Source: an uncultured Nitrosomonas sp.
GTDB taxonomy: Bacteria > Pseudomonadota > Gammaproteobacteria > Burkholderiales > Nitrosomonadaceae
Length of the DNA: 48,517 nt
Reading direction: 5' to 3'
Assembly: GCA_902826055.1 (NCBI GenBank)
Contig: CADEDJ010000021.1
Span: 1-48,517 of the forward strand
The translations under genes were made by a program, and so were the position numbers. Positions within the stretch are counted from its first letter, which is position 1. Every line of letters begins with the position of its first letter. This document shows positions 10,100 through 19,287 of this stretch, in pieces. Below the pieces are notes generated by a model. It did no database searches. It had not been told where the DNA came from and saw only the letters and a list, made by a program, of their open reading frames with translations.

Positions 10100-10777
10100 G
10101 TGGAAACTATTGATAAACTTTCCTTGATAGGTATTTATGGCGGGACATTTGATCCTATCCACTACGGTCACCTGCGCATTGCTGAAGAATTGCTTGATAT
10201 CCCCAGCTTGAAGCAAATCATTTTTGTTCCTTCCGGTACTCCTCGATTACGCGCCGCTCCTGCTGCATCTAGAACACAGCGTGCTGCCATGTTACGTTTG
10301 GCAATTCAGGATAACAACAAGTTTTTACTGGATGAACGAGAAATAAATCGCTCAGGTATTAGCACAACAGTGTATTCGTTGCAGGAATACAAAAATGAAT
10401 ACAATGAAAATATTGCGCTGTGTTTTATTTTAGGAATCGATGCATTTATTAAAATACATCAATGGCACGAATGGCGAGAGCTGTTTAATTTATGCCATTT
10501 AATTATAGTTACTCGTCCAGGGTATATATCGTTGAACGATAATCCCGTTCTACCAACCGATATACAGAAAGAGCTTGCTTTGCGCCGTGTTTCTAATGCG
10601 AATGATCTCGTATTACAATCTAGCGGTTTTATCTATCTTGCTCAAACATCACTACTGGATATATCCGCTTCACATATTCGATCATTGATAAGACAGGGTA
10701 AAAGTATACGTTACCTGCTTCCCGATGGTGTTTCTGATTATATTAAATCCAATTGTTTATATACTAAAACCCTATGA
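10100..10777 (+). CDS. nadD: Nicotinate-nucleotide adenylyltransferase
   Basis: Adenylates nicotinate mononucleotide to deamido-NAD in NAD synthesis. The 225-residue protein has the nucleotidyltransferase motif GIYGGTFDPIHYGHL and the C-terminal ISASHIRSLIRQGKSIRYLLP (ISxTxxR-like) motif. The start is uncertain: GTG 10100 gives METIDKLSLIGIYGG, while TTG 10124 would place the nucleotide motif almost at the N-terminus. Neither has a clear Shine-Dalgarno sequence. The stop overlaps the rsfS start as ATGA, indicating translational coupling. It opens the nadD-rsfS-rlmH-maf-rng order seen in many betaproteobacteria. Confidence 0.94.
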   Translation: METIDKLSLIGIYGGTFDPIHYGHLRIAEELLDIPSLKQIIFVPSGTPRLRAAPAASRTQRAAMLRLAIQDNNKFLLDEREINRSGISTTVYSLQEYKNEYNENIALCFILGIDAFIKIHQWHEWRELFNLCHLIIVTRPGYISLNDNPVLPTDIQKELALRRVSNANDLVLQSSGFIYLAQTSLLDISASHIRSLIRQGKSIRYLLPDGVSDYIKSNCLYTKTL

Positions 10778-11094
10778 ATTCTGAAGAACTCGTTACTGTT
10801 ATCACCGATGCATTGGAGGAAATTAAAGCTTACGATATCGATGTCATTAATGTTGCAAAAATAACTTCAATGTTTGAATACATCATTATCGCGAGTGCAG
10901 ATTCCACACGTCAAACAAAATCACTGGCAAACAATGTGCAAGAAAAGGTAAAGGCTGCTGGGGGAAAAGTGTATAGCGTGGAAGGAGAGCAAACTGGAGA
11001 ATGGCTTCTTGTAGATTTAGGTAATGTGATAGTACATATCATGTTACCCGTTGCACGAGAATACTATAATCTGAAAGCGTTATGGTCCCGGTAA
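10774..11094 (+). CDS. rsfS: Ribosomal silencing factor RsfS
   Basis: Binds ribosomal protein L14 and blocks subunit joining when nutrients are short. The 106-residue protein contains the family core ALEEIKAYDIDVINV, the FEYIIIASADSTRQ segment, and EGEQTGEWLLVDLGNVIVHIM followed by REYYNLKALW. Length is typical. The start overlaps the nadD stop by four bases (ATGA), matching the usual nadD-rsfS coupling, and rlmH, another ribosome-related gene, follows. Confidence 0.96.
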   Translation: MNSEELVTVITDALEEIKAYDIDVINVAKITSMFEYIIIASADSTRQTKSLANNVQEKVKAAGGKVYSVEGEQTGEWLLVDLGNVIVHIMLPVAREYYNLKALWSR

Positions 11095-11135
11095 AGCAGC
11101 GGGCCTAGAAAGCAAGGAATTGCAGCCGCTTATCC

Positions 11136-11606
11136 ATGAAATTTTTTGTACTTGCAGTCGGGAATAAGATGCCTGATTGGATCAGGATTGGTTATTTTGA
11201 ATATATTAAGCGTTTGCCGCGTGAAGTGATAGTCAGCTTAGTTGAAATTAAGCCGGAAAAGCGTACGAGTGGTAAGCAAACGGAACAAATATTATTGGCA
11301 GAGTATCAGCGGATCCGCGCAGCCTTGCCATCAGAGTGCCGGATTGTGGTTCTTGATGAAAAAGGACAGCAATGGACAACAATCCAATTTGCTCATGTAA
11401 TAAAGCAATGGACAACAGATGGCAACAAAATTGCATTTATCATTGGTGGTGCGGACGGATTACACGAAACTATTAAAAATTCTGCAAGTGAAACTATTGC
11501 ACTGTCAAAGTTAACTCTACCGCATGGTCTTGTGCGTGTGCTTCTAGCTGAACAGCTTTATCGCGCGGTTTCGATCGTCAAAGGCCACCCCTATCATCGG
11601 GCGTGA
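11136..11606 (+). CDS. rlmH: 23S rRNA pseudouridine-1915 N3-methyltransferase
   Basis: SPOUT-class methyltransferase that modifies pseudouridine 1915 in helix 69 of 23S rRNA. The 156-residue protein has the family start [16 protein letters not shown], the SAM-binding IGGADGL loop, and the knotted C-terminus [17 protein letters not shown] ending in KGHPYHRA. Length is exactly that of the family. It lies 41 bases after rsfS and is probably cotranscribed with it. The gap to maf contains the perfect palindrome GATAATATTATC (11651-11662), of unknown meaning. Confidence 0.97.
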   Translation: MKFFVLAVGNKMPDWIRIGYFEYIKRLPREVIVSLVEIKPEKRTSGKQTEQILLAEYQRIRAALPSECRIVVLDEKGQQWTTIQFAHVIKQWTTDGNKIAFIIGGADGLHETIKNSASETIALSKLTLPHGLVRVLLAEQLYRAVSIVKGHPYHRA

Positions 11607-11702
11607 ATCAATATTATATTACTTCTCCTCTTTTAAGATTCATAGGATGAGATAATATTATCCAGTGAATATATACAACTTTTAGCGCCTTTTATTACTA
11701 CT

Positions 11703-12326
11703 ATGATGCTTTCTGATAATCAAATATATCTTGCTTCGAGAAGCCCAAGGAGACGGGAACTGCTAAGACAAATAGGTGTTAAATTTAATCTCTTATTGAT
11801 GCGCGAAACGCTGGGTAGACCGATTGATATTGACGAACAGCCACTTGTTGATGAAACGCCGACGGATTATATTTACCGTATTGTTCAATTTAAAGCAAAC
11901 GCAGGTTGGAAGCGAATACTGCAACGCCGCTTTCAGCCCATGCCGGTATTAGTGGCTGACACGATTGTTACCCTCGATGGTTGCATTTTAGGTAAACCTA
12001 AAGATATTGTGCAAGCAGAAACAATGCTGAAGATTTTATCAGGAAGATCTCATCAAGTTTTAACAGCAATTGGCGTTGGAATCAGAGATCAGACGCAAAT
12101 TAGATTATCAACATCAACGGTGCAATTCCGCGATATTAGTGAGCGGGAAATCCGCAAATACCTTACCCAGAATAATTGCTTAGATAAAGCTGGTGCTTAC
12201 GCTATTCAAGGGATGGCAGCAGCTTTCATTGTAAAAATATCGGGTAGTTACAGTGGGGTAATGGGATTACCCCTATATGAGACAGCACAATTACTAGAAG
12301 AAGTTGGAATAGCGCTGTTTCCCTAA
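11703..12326 (+). CDS. maf: Maf-family nucleoside triphosphate pyrophosphatase
   Basis: Hydrolyses non-canonical or modified NTPs to the monophosphate and pyrophosphate, preventing misincorporation. The 207-residue protein has the family start IYLASRSPRRRELLRQIGV, the ADTIVTLDGCILGKPKD active-site region, and GAYAIQGMAAAFIVKISGSYSGVMGLPLYET. The pattern is closest to the dTTP/UTP pyrophosphatase (YhdE) branch; the exact substrate cannot be settled by eye. Two ATG codons stand in tandem at 11703 and 11706. It lies between rlmH and rng. Confidence 0.94.
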   Translation: MMLSDNQIYLASRSPRRRELLRQIGVKFNLLLMRETLGRPIDIDEQPLVDETPTDYIYRIVQFKANAGWKRILQRRFQPMPVLVADTIVTLDGCILGKPKDIVQAETMLKILSGRSHQVLTAIGVGIRDQTQIRLSTSTVQFRDISEREIRKYLTQNNCLDKAGAYAIQGMAAAFIVKISGSYSGVMGLPLYETAQLLEEVGIALFP

Positions 12327-12372
12327 GAACAATTGATTACGCTCGATTCTCCGTTAGGCCTTTAACCGTATC

Positions 12373-13827
12373 ATGAATAACGAAATTCTTATCAATATTA
12401 CGCCGCAAGAAACCAGAGTTGCAATACTGGAGCAAGGTATTACGCAAGAACTCCATATCGAACGAATGAGCGGACGCGGAATTGTTGGAAATATATACAA
12501 TGGCCGAGTCAGCCGGGTTTTACCAGGTATGCAATCGGCTTTTGTAGACATCGGTCTCGATCGAGCCGCTTTTCTGCATGTGGCGGATATTTGGAATGCC
12601 AATCAGCATAGTGATATTAACAAACCCATTGAAAAACTTTTGTATGAAGGTAATAGCATCCTGGTGCAAGTGATTAAAGATGCGATCGGTACCAAAGGAG
12701 CGCGATTATCGACACAAATTAGCCTTGCAGGGCGATTGTTAGTTTATCTTCCGCAAGAGTCTCATATCGGTATTTCTCAGCGCATTGAAGATGATCTTGA
12801 GCGTGAATTATTGCGCGATAAATTGCAACACATTCTGCCTGCAGAAGAAAAAGGCGGGTACATCATTCGCACAATGGCTGAAACAGCGGATGAGAGCGAT
12901 CTGCGCTCTGACCTTGAATATCTACATAAGCTATGGCATGACATTCAGCAGAAATTTGTAACTATTGCAGCACCGATGTTGCTTTATCAAGACCTGGATC
13001 TGAGTCATCGCGTATTACGAGATTTCGTTAATGCGAATACCTCACGGATTTTTGTGGATTCACGTGAGAATCACCAGAAGCTTGTGAAGTTTGCGCAAAA
13101 TTATATGACTAATATTGCTGAGCGCATTGTGTTGTACTCTGGCGGGCGTCCGCTATTTGATTTACATAGTGTTGAAGAAGAAATTGAAAAATCTTTAGCC
13201 AAACGGGTGAACTTAAAATCCGGTGGATACGTCATTATCGATCAAACTGAAGCACTAACAACAATGGACGTTAACACGGGTGGATTTATTGGTGTGCGCA
13301 ATTTCGATGATACGATTTTTAAAACGAACCTTGAAGCCGCTCAGGTAATAGCGCGGCAATTACGCTTACGCAATCTGGGCGGAATTATCATCATCGATTT
13401 TATCGATATGGATTCCGATGAACATAGAAATGCTGTGTTAGCAGAACTTAATAAAGCCTTGCTACAGGATCGTACACGTATAACAGTAAATGGGTTTAGT
13501 GCACTTGGATTAGTTGAAATGACGCGTAAGCGAACCAGGGAAAGTCTTGCGCATGTATTGTGTGAGCCATGTCCAACATGCCAGGGGCGAGGTGAAATCA
13601 GAACCGCACAAACCATTTGCTATGATATTTTGCGTGAATTGCTAAGAGAATCCAGGCAATTTGAAGCCAATGAATTTCGAATTCTTGCGTCACAGCAAGT
13701 AATTGATTTGTTTCTCGATGAAGAATCTCAAAGCTTGGCTCAATTAGGAGATTTTATCGCAAAGCCGATCAGTTTACAGGTCGAAGAGTCCTATACCCAA
13801 GAGCAATACGATGTAATCTTGATGTAA
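12373..13827 (+). CDS. rng: Ribonuclease G
   Basis: Endoribonuclease of the RNase E/G family, which processes the 16S rRNA 5' end and degrades mRNA. The 484-residue protein has an N-terminal S1-type domain (GIVGNIYNGRVSRVLPGMQSAFVDIG), the DNase-I-like catalytic domain with TMDVNTGGF and IIIIDFIDM carrying the metal-binding aspartates, and the zinc-link motif CEPCPTC. It lacks the long C-terminal scaffold of RNase E, so RNase G is preferred. It ends the nadD-rsfS-rlmH-maf-rng run. Downstream, a hairpin (CAGCAT/ATGCTG, 13883-13898) lacks a T tract. Confidence 0.96.
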   Translation: MNNEILINITPQETRVAILEQGITQELHIERMSGRGIVGNIYNGRVSRVLPGMQSAFVDIGLDRAAFLHVADIWNANQHSDINKPIEKLLYEGNSILVQVIKDAIGTKGARLSTQISLAGRLLVYLPQESHIGISQRIEDDLERELLRDKLQHILPAEEKGGYIIRTMAETADESDLRSDLEYLHKLWHDIQQKFVTIAAPMLLYQDLDLSHRVLRDFVNANTSRIFVDSRENHQKLVKFAQNYMTNIAERIVLYSGGRPLFDLHSVEEEIEKSLAKRVNLKSGGYVIIDQTEALTTMDVNTGGFIGVRNFDDTIFKTNLEAAQVIARQLRLRNLGGIIIIDFIDMDSDEHRNAVLAELNKALLQDRTRITVNGFSALGLVEMTRKRTRESLAHVLCEPCPTCQGRGEIRTAQTICYDILRELLRESRQFEANEFRILASQQVIDLFLDEESQSLAQLGDFIAKPISLQVEESYTQEQYDVILM

Positions 13828-13969
13828 TCAAGAATGATAAAAATAACAACTGCTTATCAGTTTTACCTTTTGCATGCACCTGCAGCATTATCATGCTGTG
13901 AGATGAAACTGCTGATTTTATCGCGATCTTGGCCGCTAGAAGATGTTGAAAATTAGCTTCAATGCTGTG

Positions 13970-14479
13970 TCAGAGCACTATGGGTTGGTCTGGAAGCTCA
14001 TTTTTATTATGATTGGGTTGAAGAGGGAAGTGTCTTTGCAGATGAAGGCTTACTTGATTAATTCCTGCGATGACACCTGCTTCAAATTGCTGTTGCCGGA
14101 ATAGCGCTTCCATTTCACGGCAAATCGCCTCCCATTCCGTATGTGTTACTTTGGCATCAATGCCCCGATCAGCAATGATTTCGACGTCACGGTCAGCAAG
14201 CAGTACATAAATCAATACACCGTTATTATCCTTTGTATCCCAAATACGTAATTGAGAAAATACTTCCACCGCCCGTTCTCGGGCGGTTTGTTTTTTAAGC
14301 AATGGGACAGTACGCAAGGCAGCTTCCACGGCGAAACAAATTTGACCTTGATGATTTGTTTCGGAATGTTTGATGGCTTGCTCAATTGTGGATAAAGATT
14401 TGGCCGGGAACAGTCGGTGTACGGCCAGTTGTCCCGTTAAACAATGGCGTATTGCACGCGTTAGATCCATGGTTACCAT
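13970..14479 (-). CDS. TPM-domain protein, third gene of the lemA operon
   Basis: The 169-residue protein has the TPM-domain core (PF04536 type): TARERAVEVFSQLRIWDTKDNNGVLIYVLLADRDVEIIADRGI, which corresponds to the similar stretch in the upstream larger TPM protein. There is no signal peptide, and the C-terminus is hydrophilic with several His and Asn. Molecular function is unknown; the domain is implicated in membrane-associated complexes. The first ATG overlaps the stop of the preceding gene as ATGGTAA, which suggests coupling. A second ATG three codons later is also possible. Confidence 0.88.
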   Translation of the reverse strand: MVTMDLTRAIRHCLTGQLAVHRLFPAKSLSTIEQAIKHSETNHQGQICFAVEAALRTVPLLKKQTARERAVEVFSQLRIWDTKDNNGVLIYVLLADRDVEIIADRGIDAKVTHTEWEAICREMEALFRQQQFEAGVIAGINQVSLHLQRHFPLQPNHNKNELPDQPIVL

Positions 14480-15369
14480 CGTCCCGATGCGCCGCCGCCG
14501 CCAAAGCCGCCACCACCCCCACCAAACCCTCCGCCAAATCCACCTCGCCCGATATCGCCTCCCCGATAATCACCGCTAGACCAATGATGACGGCCATTTC
14601 TATAAATTCCGCTACTTGTATATTGAAAAAGACCTGCAACGAATGCAATGAGGGCAATAATTGCTGCAATTGCGATGGATGAAAATAATATCCAGCCGAC
14701 AAATCCGGCACCGGCGCCGGTTATTGTAGCGCCGGCAAAACGCCCCAATAACGATTGCAAGAATCTTCCAACTGCAATAAATGCAATTGCAATGAATAAG
14801 ATACTATCAATATTGACATTATCGGAGTGAGTAATACCACGCTTACTTGATGGCGGTGGAAGCGCTTCTCCTGCAATCAAACCTAAAATTGCATGAACTC
14901 CGGCATCAATACCTTGCGCAAAATTTCCGGTTTTCAAATGAGGCACAATGATTTCTTCAATAATTCTTTTGGCCGTAGCATCAGGCAATACACCTTCTAA
15001 ACCATAGCCCACTTCTATGCGTAGCGTTTTGTCGTTTTTTGCAATGAGTAGCAACACCCCATCGTCAATTTTTTTGCGCCCCAATTGCCAAGCCTCAACA
15101 ACACGAAGCGAATATTGTTCAATGGTTTCAGGTTGTGTGCTAGGTACTATGAGCACAGAAACTTGGCTGCCTTTTTTCTTTTCAAACGCAGCTAATGTTT
15201 GTTCTAGGCGGGTGACTTCTTGAATTGGCAGTGTTGCAGTCAAATCCGTGACATGAGATTTGAGCGGTGGAATTGCTACTTCTGCTCGAGTCACGCTTAT
15301 GCAAAACAAAATAGTCGTGGCTAGCAGTAGAATCTTGCCCAAATTGTGTATTGATTGGATAGCGATCAT
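14473..15369 (-). CDS. TPM-domain membrane protein, YgcG-like
   Basis: The 298-residue protein has an N-terminal signal segment (hydrophobic ILLLATTILFCISVTRA) and an extracytoplasmic TPM domain with LEQTLAAFEKKKGSQVSVLIV and GVLLLIAKNDKTLRIEVGYGLEGVLPD. Hydrophobic segments follow between about residues 190 and 250, and the C-terminus is very Gly-rich with low complexity. The frame is open to a TTG right after the lemA stop, but the ATG at 15369 gives a normal signal peptide. lemA-TPM-TPM is a recurrent operon in proteobacteria, with a presumed role at the cell envelope. The Gly-rich tail may act in membrane insertion or sorting, which is unproven. Confidence 0.92.
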   Translation of the reverse strand: MIAIQSIHNLGKILLLATTILFCISVTRAEVAIPPLKSHVTDLTATLPIQEVTRLEQTLAAFEKKKGSQVSVLIVPSTQPETIEQYSLRVVEAWQLGRKKIDDGVLLLIAKNDKTLRIEVGYGLEGVLPDATAKRIIEEIIVPHLKTGNFAQGIDAGVHAILGLIAGEALPPPSSKRGITHSDNVNIDSILFIAIAFIAVGRFLQSLLGRFAGATITGAGAGFVGWILFSSIAIAAIIALIAFVAGLFQYTSSGIYRNGRHHWSSGDYRGGDIGRGGFGGGFGGGGGGFGGGGASGRW

Positions 15370-15384
15370 GGTTTTCAGCGCCAA

Positions 15385-15993
15385 TTATTTTTCCCGGTTT
15401 TCTGGCACATTGAAATCGACTTTGGGTGCAATAGAAATCTCCTGCTCATTTTCGACAGTAAAACTGGGTTTAGTGTGGAAGCCGAACATCATGGCGGTAA
15501 AATTACTGGGAAAAGAACGTACGACAAGATTATATTCCTGTACGGCTTTGATATACCGATTTCGAGCAACCGTAATGCGATTTTCAGTTCCTTCCAGTTG
15601 TGCTTGTAAATCCCGAAAATTGGTGTCCGATTTAAGCTCCGGATAGTTCTCTGTGATGAGTAATAGACGCGACAGCGCACTCGATAATTCACCTTGTGCA
15701 TTCTGGAATTTTGCAAATGCCTCTGCATCATTGATGAGCTCAGGAGTCGCTTGAATGCTGCCGACTTTGGAACGGGCGCTGGTGACACCCAATAACACAT
15801 CTTTTTCCTGTGCAGCAAATCCTTTGACGGCATTGACTAAATTGGGAATCAAATCAGCGCGGCGTTTATATTGATTAAGAACTTCCGCCCAACTGGCTTT
15901 AATTTGCTCATCAGTTGATTGCAATGTGTTGTAGCCGCAACCACTCAGTGTCAGTGAACCGACGAGTAACAAAATTAATAGGTAGTTTCGCAT
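15385..15993 (-). CDS. lemA: LemA-family lipoprotein
   Basis: The 202-residue product starts MRNYLLILLLVGSLTLSGCGYN, a lipoprotein signal with lipobox LSGC, so it is probably lipid-anchored. The mature part carries the LemA signature: helical QSTDEQIKASWAEVLNQYKRRADLIPNLVNAVKGFAAQEK, then TENYPELKSDTNFRDLQAQLEGTENRI and RNRYIKAVQEYNLVVRSFPSN. The frame is open to 16074, but the start at 15993 places the signal peptide at the N-terminus and has a G-rich Shine-Dalgarno sequence. The gene is first in a minus-strand operon with two TPM-domain genes and is divergent from nrdA. The molecular role of LemA proteins is unclear. Confidence 0.92.
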   Translation of the reverse strand: MRNYLLILLLVGSLTLSGCGYNTLQSTDEQIKASWAEVLNQYKRRADLIPNLVNAVKGFAAQEKDVLLGVTSARSKVGSIQATPELINDAEAFAKFQNAQGELSSALSRLLLITENYPELKSDTNFRDLQAQLEGTENRITVARNRYIKAVQEYNLVVRSFPSNFTAMMFGFHTKPSFTVENEQEISIAPKVDFNVPENREK

Positions 15994-16106
15994 AAATTTC
16001 CCCCGCGAAAAATTGATTATCTGCTCTGTAAAAATTTCATCAGTTTTGGCAATAATACCTGAATCCTTGATCAATCAAAGCAAATAAATGAAATTTGATA
16101 ATAAAC

Positions 16107-16171
16107 TTGACAAGTTCCAAGCTGTACCATTAGTATGGTGGTGTTTTTGTTGTTAACACAATATATTGTGG
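16107..16171 (+). promoter_or_regulatory. nrdA promoter with paired NrdR-box-like sites
   Basis: TTGACA (16107-16112) and TAGTAT (16131-16136), 18 bases apart, form a sigma-70-like promoter. A 16-base palindromic site at 16156-16171 (ACACAATATATTGTGG) fits the NrdR-box pattern acaCwAtATaTwGtgt very closely. A weaker site at 16125-16140 keeps the inner C..G pair and is centred exactly 31 bp upstream, close to the helical spacing usual for paired NrdR boxes. The weak site overlaps the -10 element. NrdR, an ATP-cone repressor, would therefore repress nrdAB. Its gene is not in the window. Confidence 0.78.
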
Positions 16172-16253
16172 TTTTAGTGAGAGATAATATTTCGTTATTT
16201 TAATAGGAAATTTATTTTCTCTATCGTAGATAATCAGTCCGGGGAGATCATTT

Positions 16254-19121
16254 ATGCAACTTGTTACTGAACACACCAACCTCAAACTTATGTCCGGAAA
16301 TCAAAATTTTTTTGACGCTGGAGCCCAGAATTCACGTTTTTCCCAATATAAAGTTATTCGCCGTAATGGAGCAGTCGTTACGTTTGAACCGGTCAAGATA
16401 TCTGTTGCTATGACCAAAGCTTTTATCGCAGTTGATGGCGGCCAGGGAGCAGCATCGGTGAGAGTGCGCGAAGTTGTTGCGGGTTTAACAAATGACGTGG
16501 TGAATGCACTGCTACGCCGTCAACCGGATAGCGGTACTTTCCATATTGAGGATATTCAGGATCAAGTTGAGCTTGCCTTGATGCGTTCTGGGGAACACGA
16601 TGTGGCGCGTGCTTACGTTCTTTATCGGGAAGAGCGGGCGCGTGAAAGAGCGCGTCTGAAACAGCAATCGACTGCAGATGCAGCAGTGGAAACGCGCTAT
16701 GTTATGGATAATGACCAAAGGGTGCCATTGGACATAGCAAAATTATCGGCGTTGATTGAATCTTCGTGTGTGGGTTTGACAAACGTAGATGCTTCGCTGA
16801 TCCTCAAAGCGACATTAAAAGATCTGTACGATGGCGTATCCGTGGATGAAGTCAGAAAATCCACTATTTTGTCTGCACGTGTGCTGATTGAAAAAGATCC
16901 GGCATATAGCTATGTTACTGCGCGCTTGTTATTGAATAATATGCGTTACGAAGTGTTGGGAGAAGAAATTTCGCAACAGGCGATGAAATCACGCTACCAG
17001 GATTATTTCCCGCATTTTATTAAACGCGGTATTGAAGCTGAGCTTCTTGATGAGCGCTTGGCGCAATTTGATTTAGCGCGATTGTCTGAAGCATTGGATG
17101 CCGATCGGGATTTGCAATTCGATTATTTGGGCCTGCAAACGCTCTATGATCGCTATTTCCTGCACATTAAAGAACGGCGCATCGAATTGCCACAAGCGTT
17201 CTTCATGCGTGTGGCAATGGGATTGGCATTGAATGAAATCGACCGTGAGGCACGTGCCATTGAGTTTTACCAAGTACTATCGAGCTTTGATTTTATGAGT
17301 TCGACACCGACCTTGTTTAACTCCGGCACTTGCCGCTCGCAATTATCATCCTGTTATCTGACTACGGTACCCGACGATCTGGATGGCATTTATGAAGCCA
17401 TTAAGGAAAATGCATTACTGGCCAAATACGCGGGTGGGTTAGGTAACGACTGGACTGCAGTACGTGCGATGGGTGCACGCATCAAAGGCACCAACGGCAA
17501 ATCGCAAGGTGTGGTGCCATTCCTTAAAGTAGTATCGGATACTGCGGTGGCGGTTAATCAAGGTGGCAAACGCAAAGGTGCGGTTTGTGCGTATCTGGAA
17601 TGCTGGCATCTGGATATCGAAGAGTTTTTGGAGTTGCGCAAAAATACCGGTGATGATCGCCGCCGCACGCATGATATGAATACCGCCACCTGGATTCCCG
17701 ATTTGTTTATGAAACGGGTCATGGAAGGTGGTGATTGGACATTATTTTCGCCTTCGGATGCACCCGATTTACACGAGAAATTTGGCCAGCAATTCGAACA
17801 AGCTTATTTAGCCTACGAAGCCAAAATTGAGCGTGGCGAGTTAGAACTTTATAAAAAAATACCCGCCGTGCAACTGTGGCGCAAGATGCTAAGCATGTTA
17901 TTTGAAACCGGGCATCCATGGATTACGTTTAAAGATCCATGCAATGTGCGTTCGCCGCAAAATCATGTGGGTGTCGTGCATAGTTCCAATTTATGCACGG
18001 AAATCACCTTAAATACCAATGACAAGGAGATTGCAGTCTGTAATCTGGGCTCGGTCAATCTGGTGGCACATCTGAAAAATGGCGTGTTGGATAGGGATAA
18101 ATTGAAGCACACGATCAGTATCGCCATGCGTATGCTGGATAATGTCATTGATATTAATTTCTATGCCGTAGCCAAAGCCAGAAATGCCAATCTCAAGCAT
18201 CGCCCCGTAGGATTGGGCATTATGGGATTTCAGGATTGCTTGCATCAATTGGGGATTCCCTATAGCTCACCAGAAGCGGTTGAGTTTGCCGACCGATCAA
18301 TGGAAGCGGTAGCTTATCAGGCTTACTGGGCTTCAACCGAATTGGCGGAAGAGCGTGGCTGCTATAGCAGTTACAAAGGTAGTTTGTGGGATCGCGGCAT
18401 TCTTCCCCATGACACGTTGGAAGTTCTGCGCAATGAACGCGGTGGGTTTGTCGATGCGGATTTATCCGCCACTTTGGATTGGGATGAATTACGCCAGCGT
18501 ATTCAGGAACATGGCATGCGCAACTCAAACTGTCTGGCGATTGCACCCACCGCGACGATTTCCAATATCGTTGGCGTATCTGCCAGTATTGAGCCGACTT
18601 ATCAGAATTTGTACGTTAAATCGAATTTGTCGGGGGAGTTTACGATTGCCAATAAATGCTTGGTAAATGATCTGAAAAAACTCAGTTTGTGGGATGAAGT
18701 CATGATCGCGGATCTGAAATATTTTGACGGTGCTATCAGCAAAATTGACCGTATTCCGGAAAATATTCGTACGTTGTACGCTACCGCATTTGAAATGGAT
18801 CCAATCTGGCTCATCGAAGCGGGTGCACGGCGGCAGAAATGGATCGATCAATCACAATCGCTGAATATTTATATGGGCGGAGTTTCCGGCAAGAAGCTCG
18901 ATGAAACGTATAAATTAGCCTGGCTACGCGGTCTTAAAACTACCTATTACTTGCGCTCGATGGGGGCGACAGCCGCCGAGAAGTCGACGGTGCGGGCCGG
19001 TTCCCTGAATGCGGTACCGTCGGATGGCGGTATAAGCAGGGCGGTAGCGGCGGCGGAAATATCTAGCGTGGAAATTAAGTACTGTGCAATCGATGACGAG
19101 AGCTGCGAATCGTGCCAATAA
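16254..19121 (+). CDS. nrdA: Ribonucleoside-diphosphate reductase, class Ia, alpha subunit
   Basis: Large catalytic subunit that reduces ribonucleotides to deoxyribonucleotides. The 955-residue protein has an ATP-cone (YKVIRRNGAVVTFEPVKISVAM) for allosteric control and a second, cone-like stretch around residues 150-235. Active-site pieces are visible: STPTLFNSGTCRSQLSSCYL, SSNLCTEITLN with the N-x-C-x-E triad, and AVCNLGSVNL. The C-terminus ends CESCQ, the swinging CxxC that regenerates the active-site disulfide. At 955 residues it is clearly longer than E. coli NrdA (about 760), partly because of the duplicated N-terminal region. GGGGAG (16241-16246) precedes the ATG. Confidence 0.97.
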   Translation: MQLVTEHTNLKLMSGNQNFFDAGAQNSRFSQYKVIRRNGAVVTFEPVKISVAMTKAFIAVDGGQGAASVRVREVVAGLTNDVVNALLRRQPDSGTFHIEDIQDQVELALMRSGEHDVARAYVLYREERARERARLKQQSTADAAVETRYVMDNDQRVPLDIAKLSALIESSCVGLTNVDASLILKATLKDLYDGVSVDEVRKSTILSARVLIEKDPAYSYVTARLLLNNMRYEVLGEEISQQAMKSRYQDYFPHFIKRGIEAELLDERLAQFDLARLSEALDADRDLQFDYLGLQTLYDRYFLHIKERRIELPQAFFMRVAMGLALNEIDREARAIEFYQVLSSFDFMSSTPTLFNSGTCRSQLSSCYLTTVPDDLDGIYEAIKENALLAKYAGGLGNDWTAVRAMGARIKGTNGKSQGVVPFLKVVSDTAVAVNQGGKRKGAVCAYLECWHLDIEEFLELRKNTGDDRRRTHDMNTATWIPDLFMKRVMEGGDWTLFSPSDAPDLHEKFGQQFEQAYLAYEAKIERGELELYKKIPAVQLWRKMLSMLFETGHPWITFKDPCNVRSPQNHVGVVHSSNLCTEITLNTNDKEIAVCNLGSVNLVAHLKNGVLDRDKLKHTISIAMRMLDNVIDINFYAVAKARNANLKHRPVGLGIMGFQDCLHQLGIPYSSPEAVEFADRSMEAVAYQAYWASTELAEERGCYSSYKGSLWDRGILPHDTLEVLRNERGGFVDADLSATLDWDELRQRIQEHGMRNSNCLAIAPTATISNIVGVSASIEPTYQNLYVKSNLSGEFTIANKCLVNDLKKLSLWDEVMIADLKYFDGAISKIDRIPENIRTLYATAFEMDPIWLIEAGARRQKWIDQSQSLNIYMGGVSGKKLDETYKLAWLRGLKTTYYLRSMGATAAEKSTVRAGSLNAVPSDGGISRAVAAAEISSVEIKYCAIDDESCESCQ

Positions 19122-19132
19122 CCCGAAAACAC

Positions 19133-19259
19133 CGATTAATTGCCTGCGCAAGCGATTTGCTGCGTTGGGTGGTGCTCAGAAACTCGCCTATCTTATCGAT
19201 ATGTCTCGTTTCCTGCGCTTCATCCGCCTTGCAACTCATCTTGCTCGGTGAATTAATCG
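19133..19259. repeat. Imperfect palindromic intergenic sequence between nrdA and nrdB
   Basis: CGATTAATT (19133-19141) and AATTAATCG (19251-19259) are exact inverted repeats. The roughly 110 bases between them are an imperfect palindrome: GCTGCGTTGGGTGG on one side resembles the reverse complement of CATCCGCCTTGCAAC on the other. It looks like the long GC-richer intergenic repeats scattered through many betaproteobacteria. The nrdB Shine-Dalgarno sequence lies immediately downstream. Whether it is a dispersed repeat cannot be decided from one copy. Confidence 0.4.
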
Positions 19260-19287
19260 ATGTTTCTCTAACAATATAAAGGAGCTC

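Noticed and set aside
13883..13898. CAGCAT/ATGCTG hairpin after rng as a terminator
   Set aside because: The stem is six bases and no T tract follows, so termination is not supported.
14386..14711. Plus-strand and alternative minus-strand frames across the Gly-rich coding region
   Set aside because: They arise from the low-complexity glycine-codon repeats of the TPM-domain gene, where stop codons are rare in every frame.
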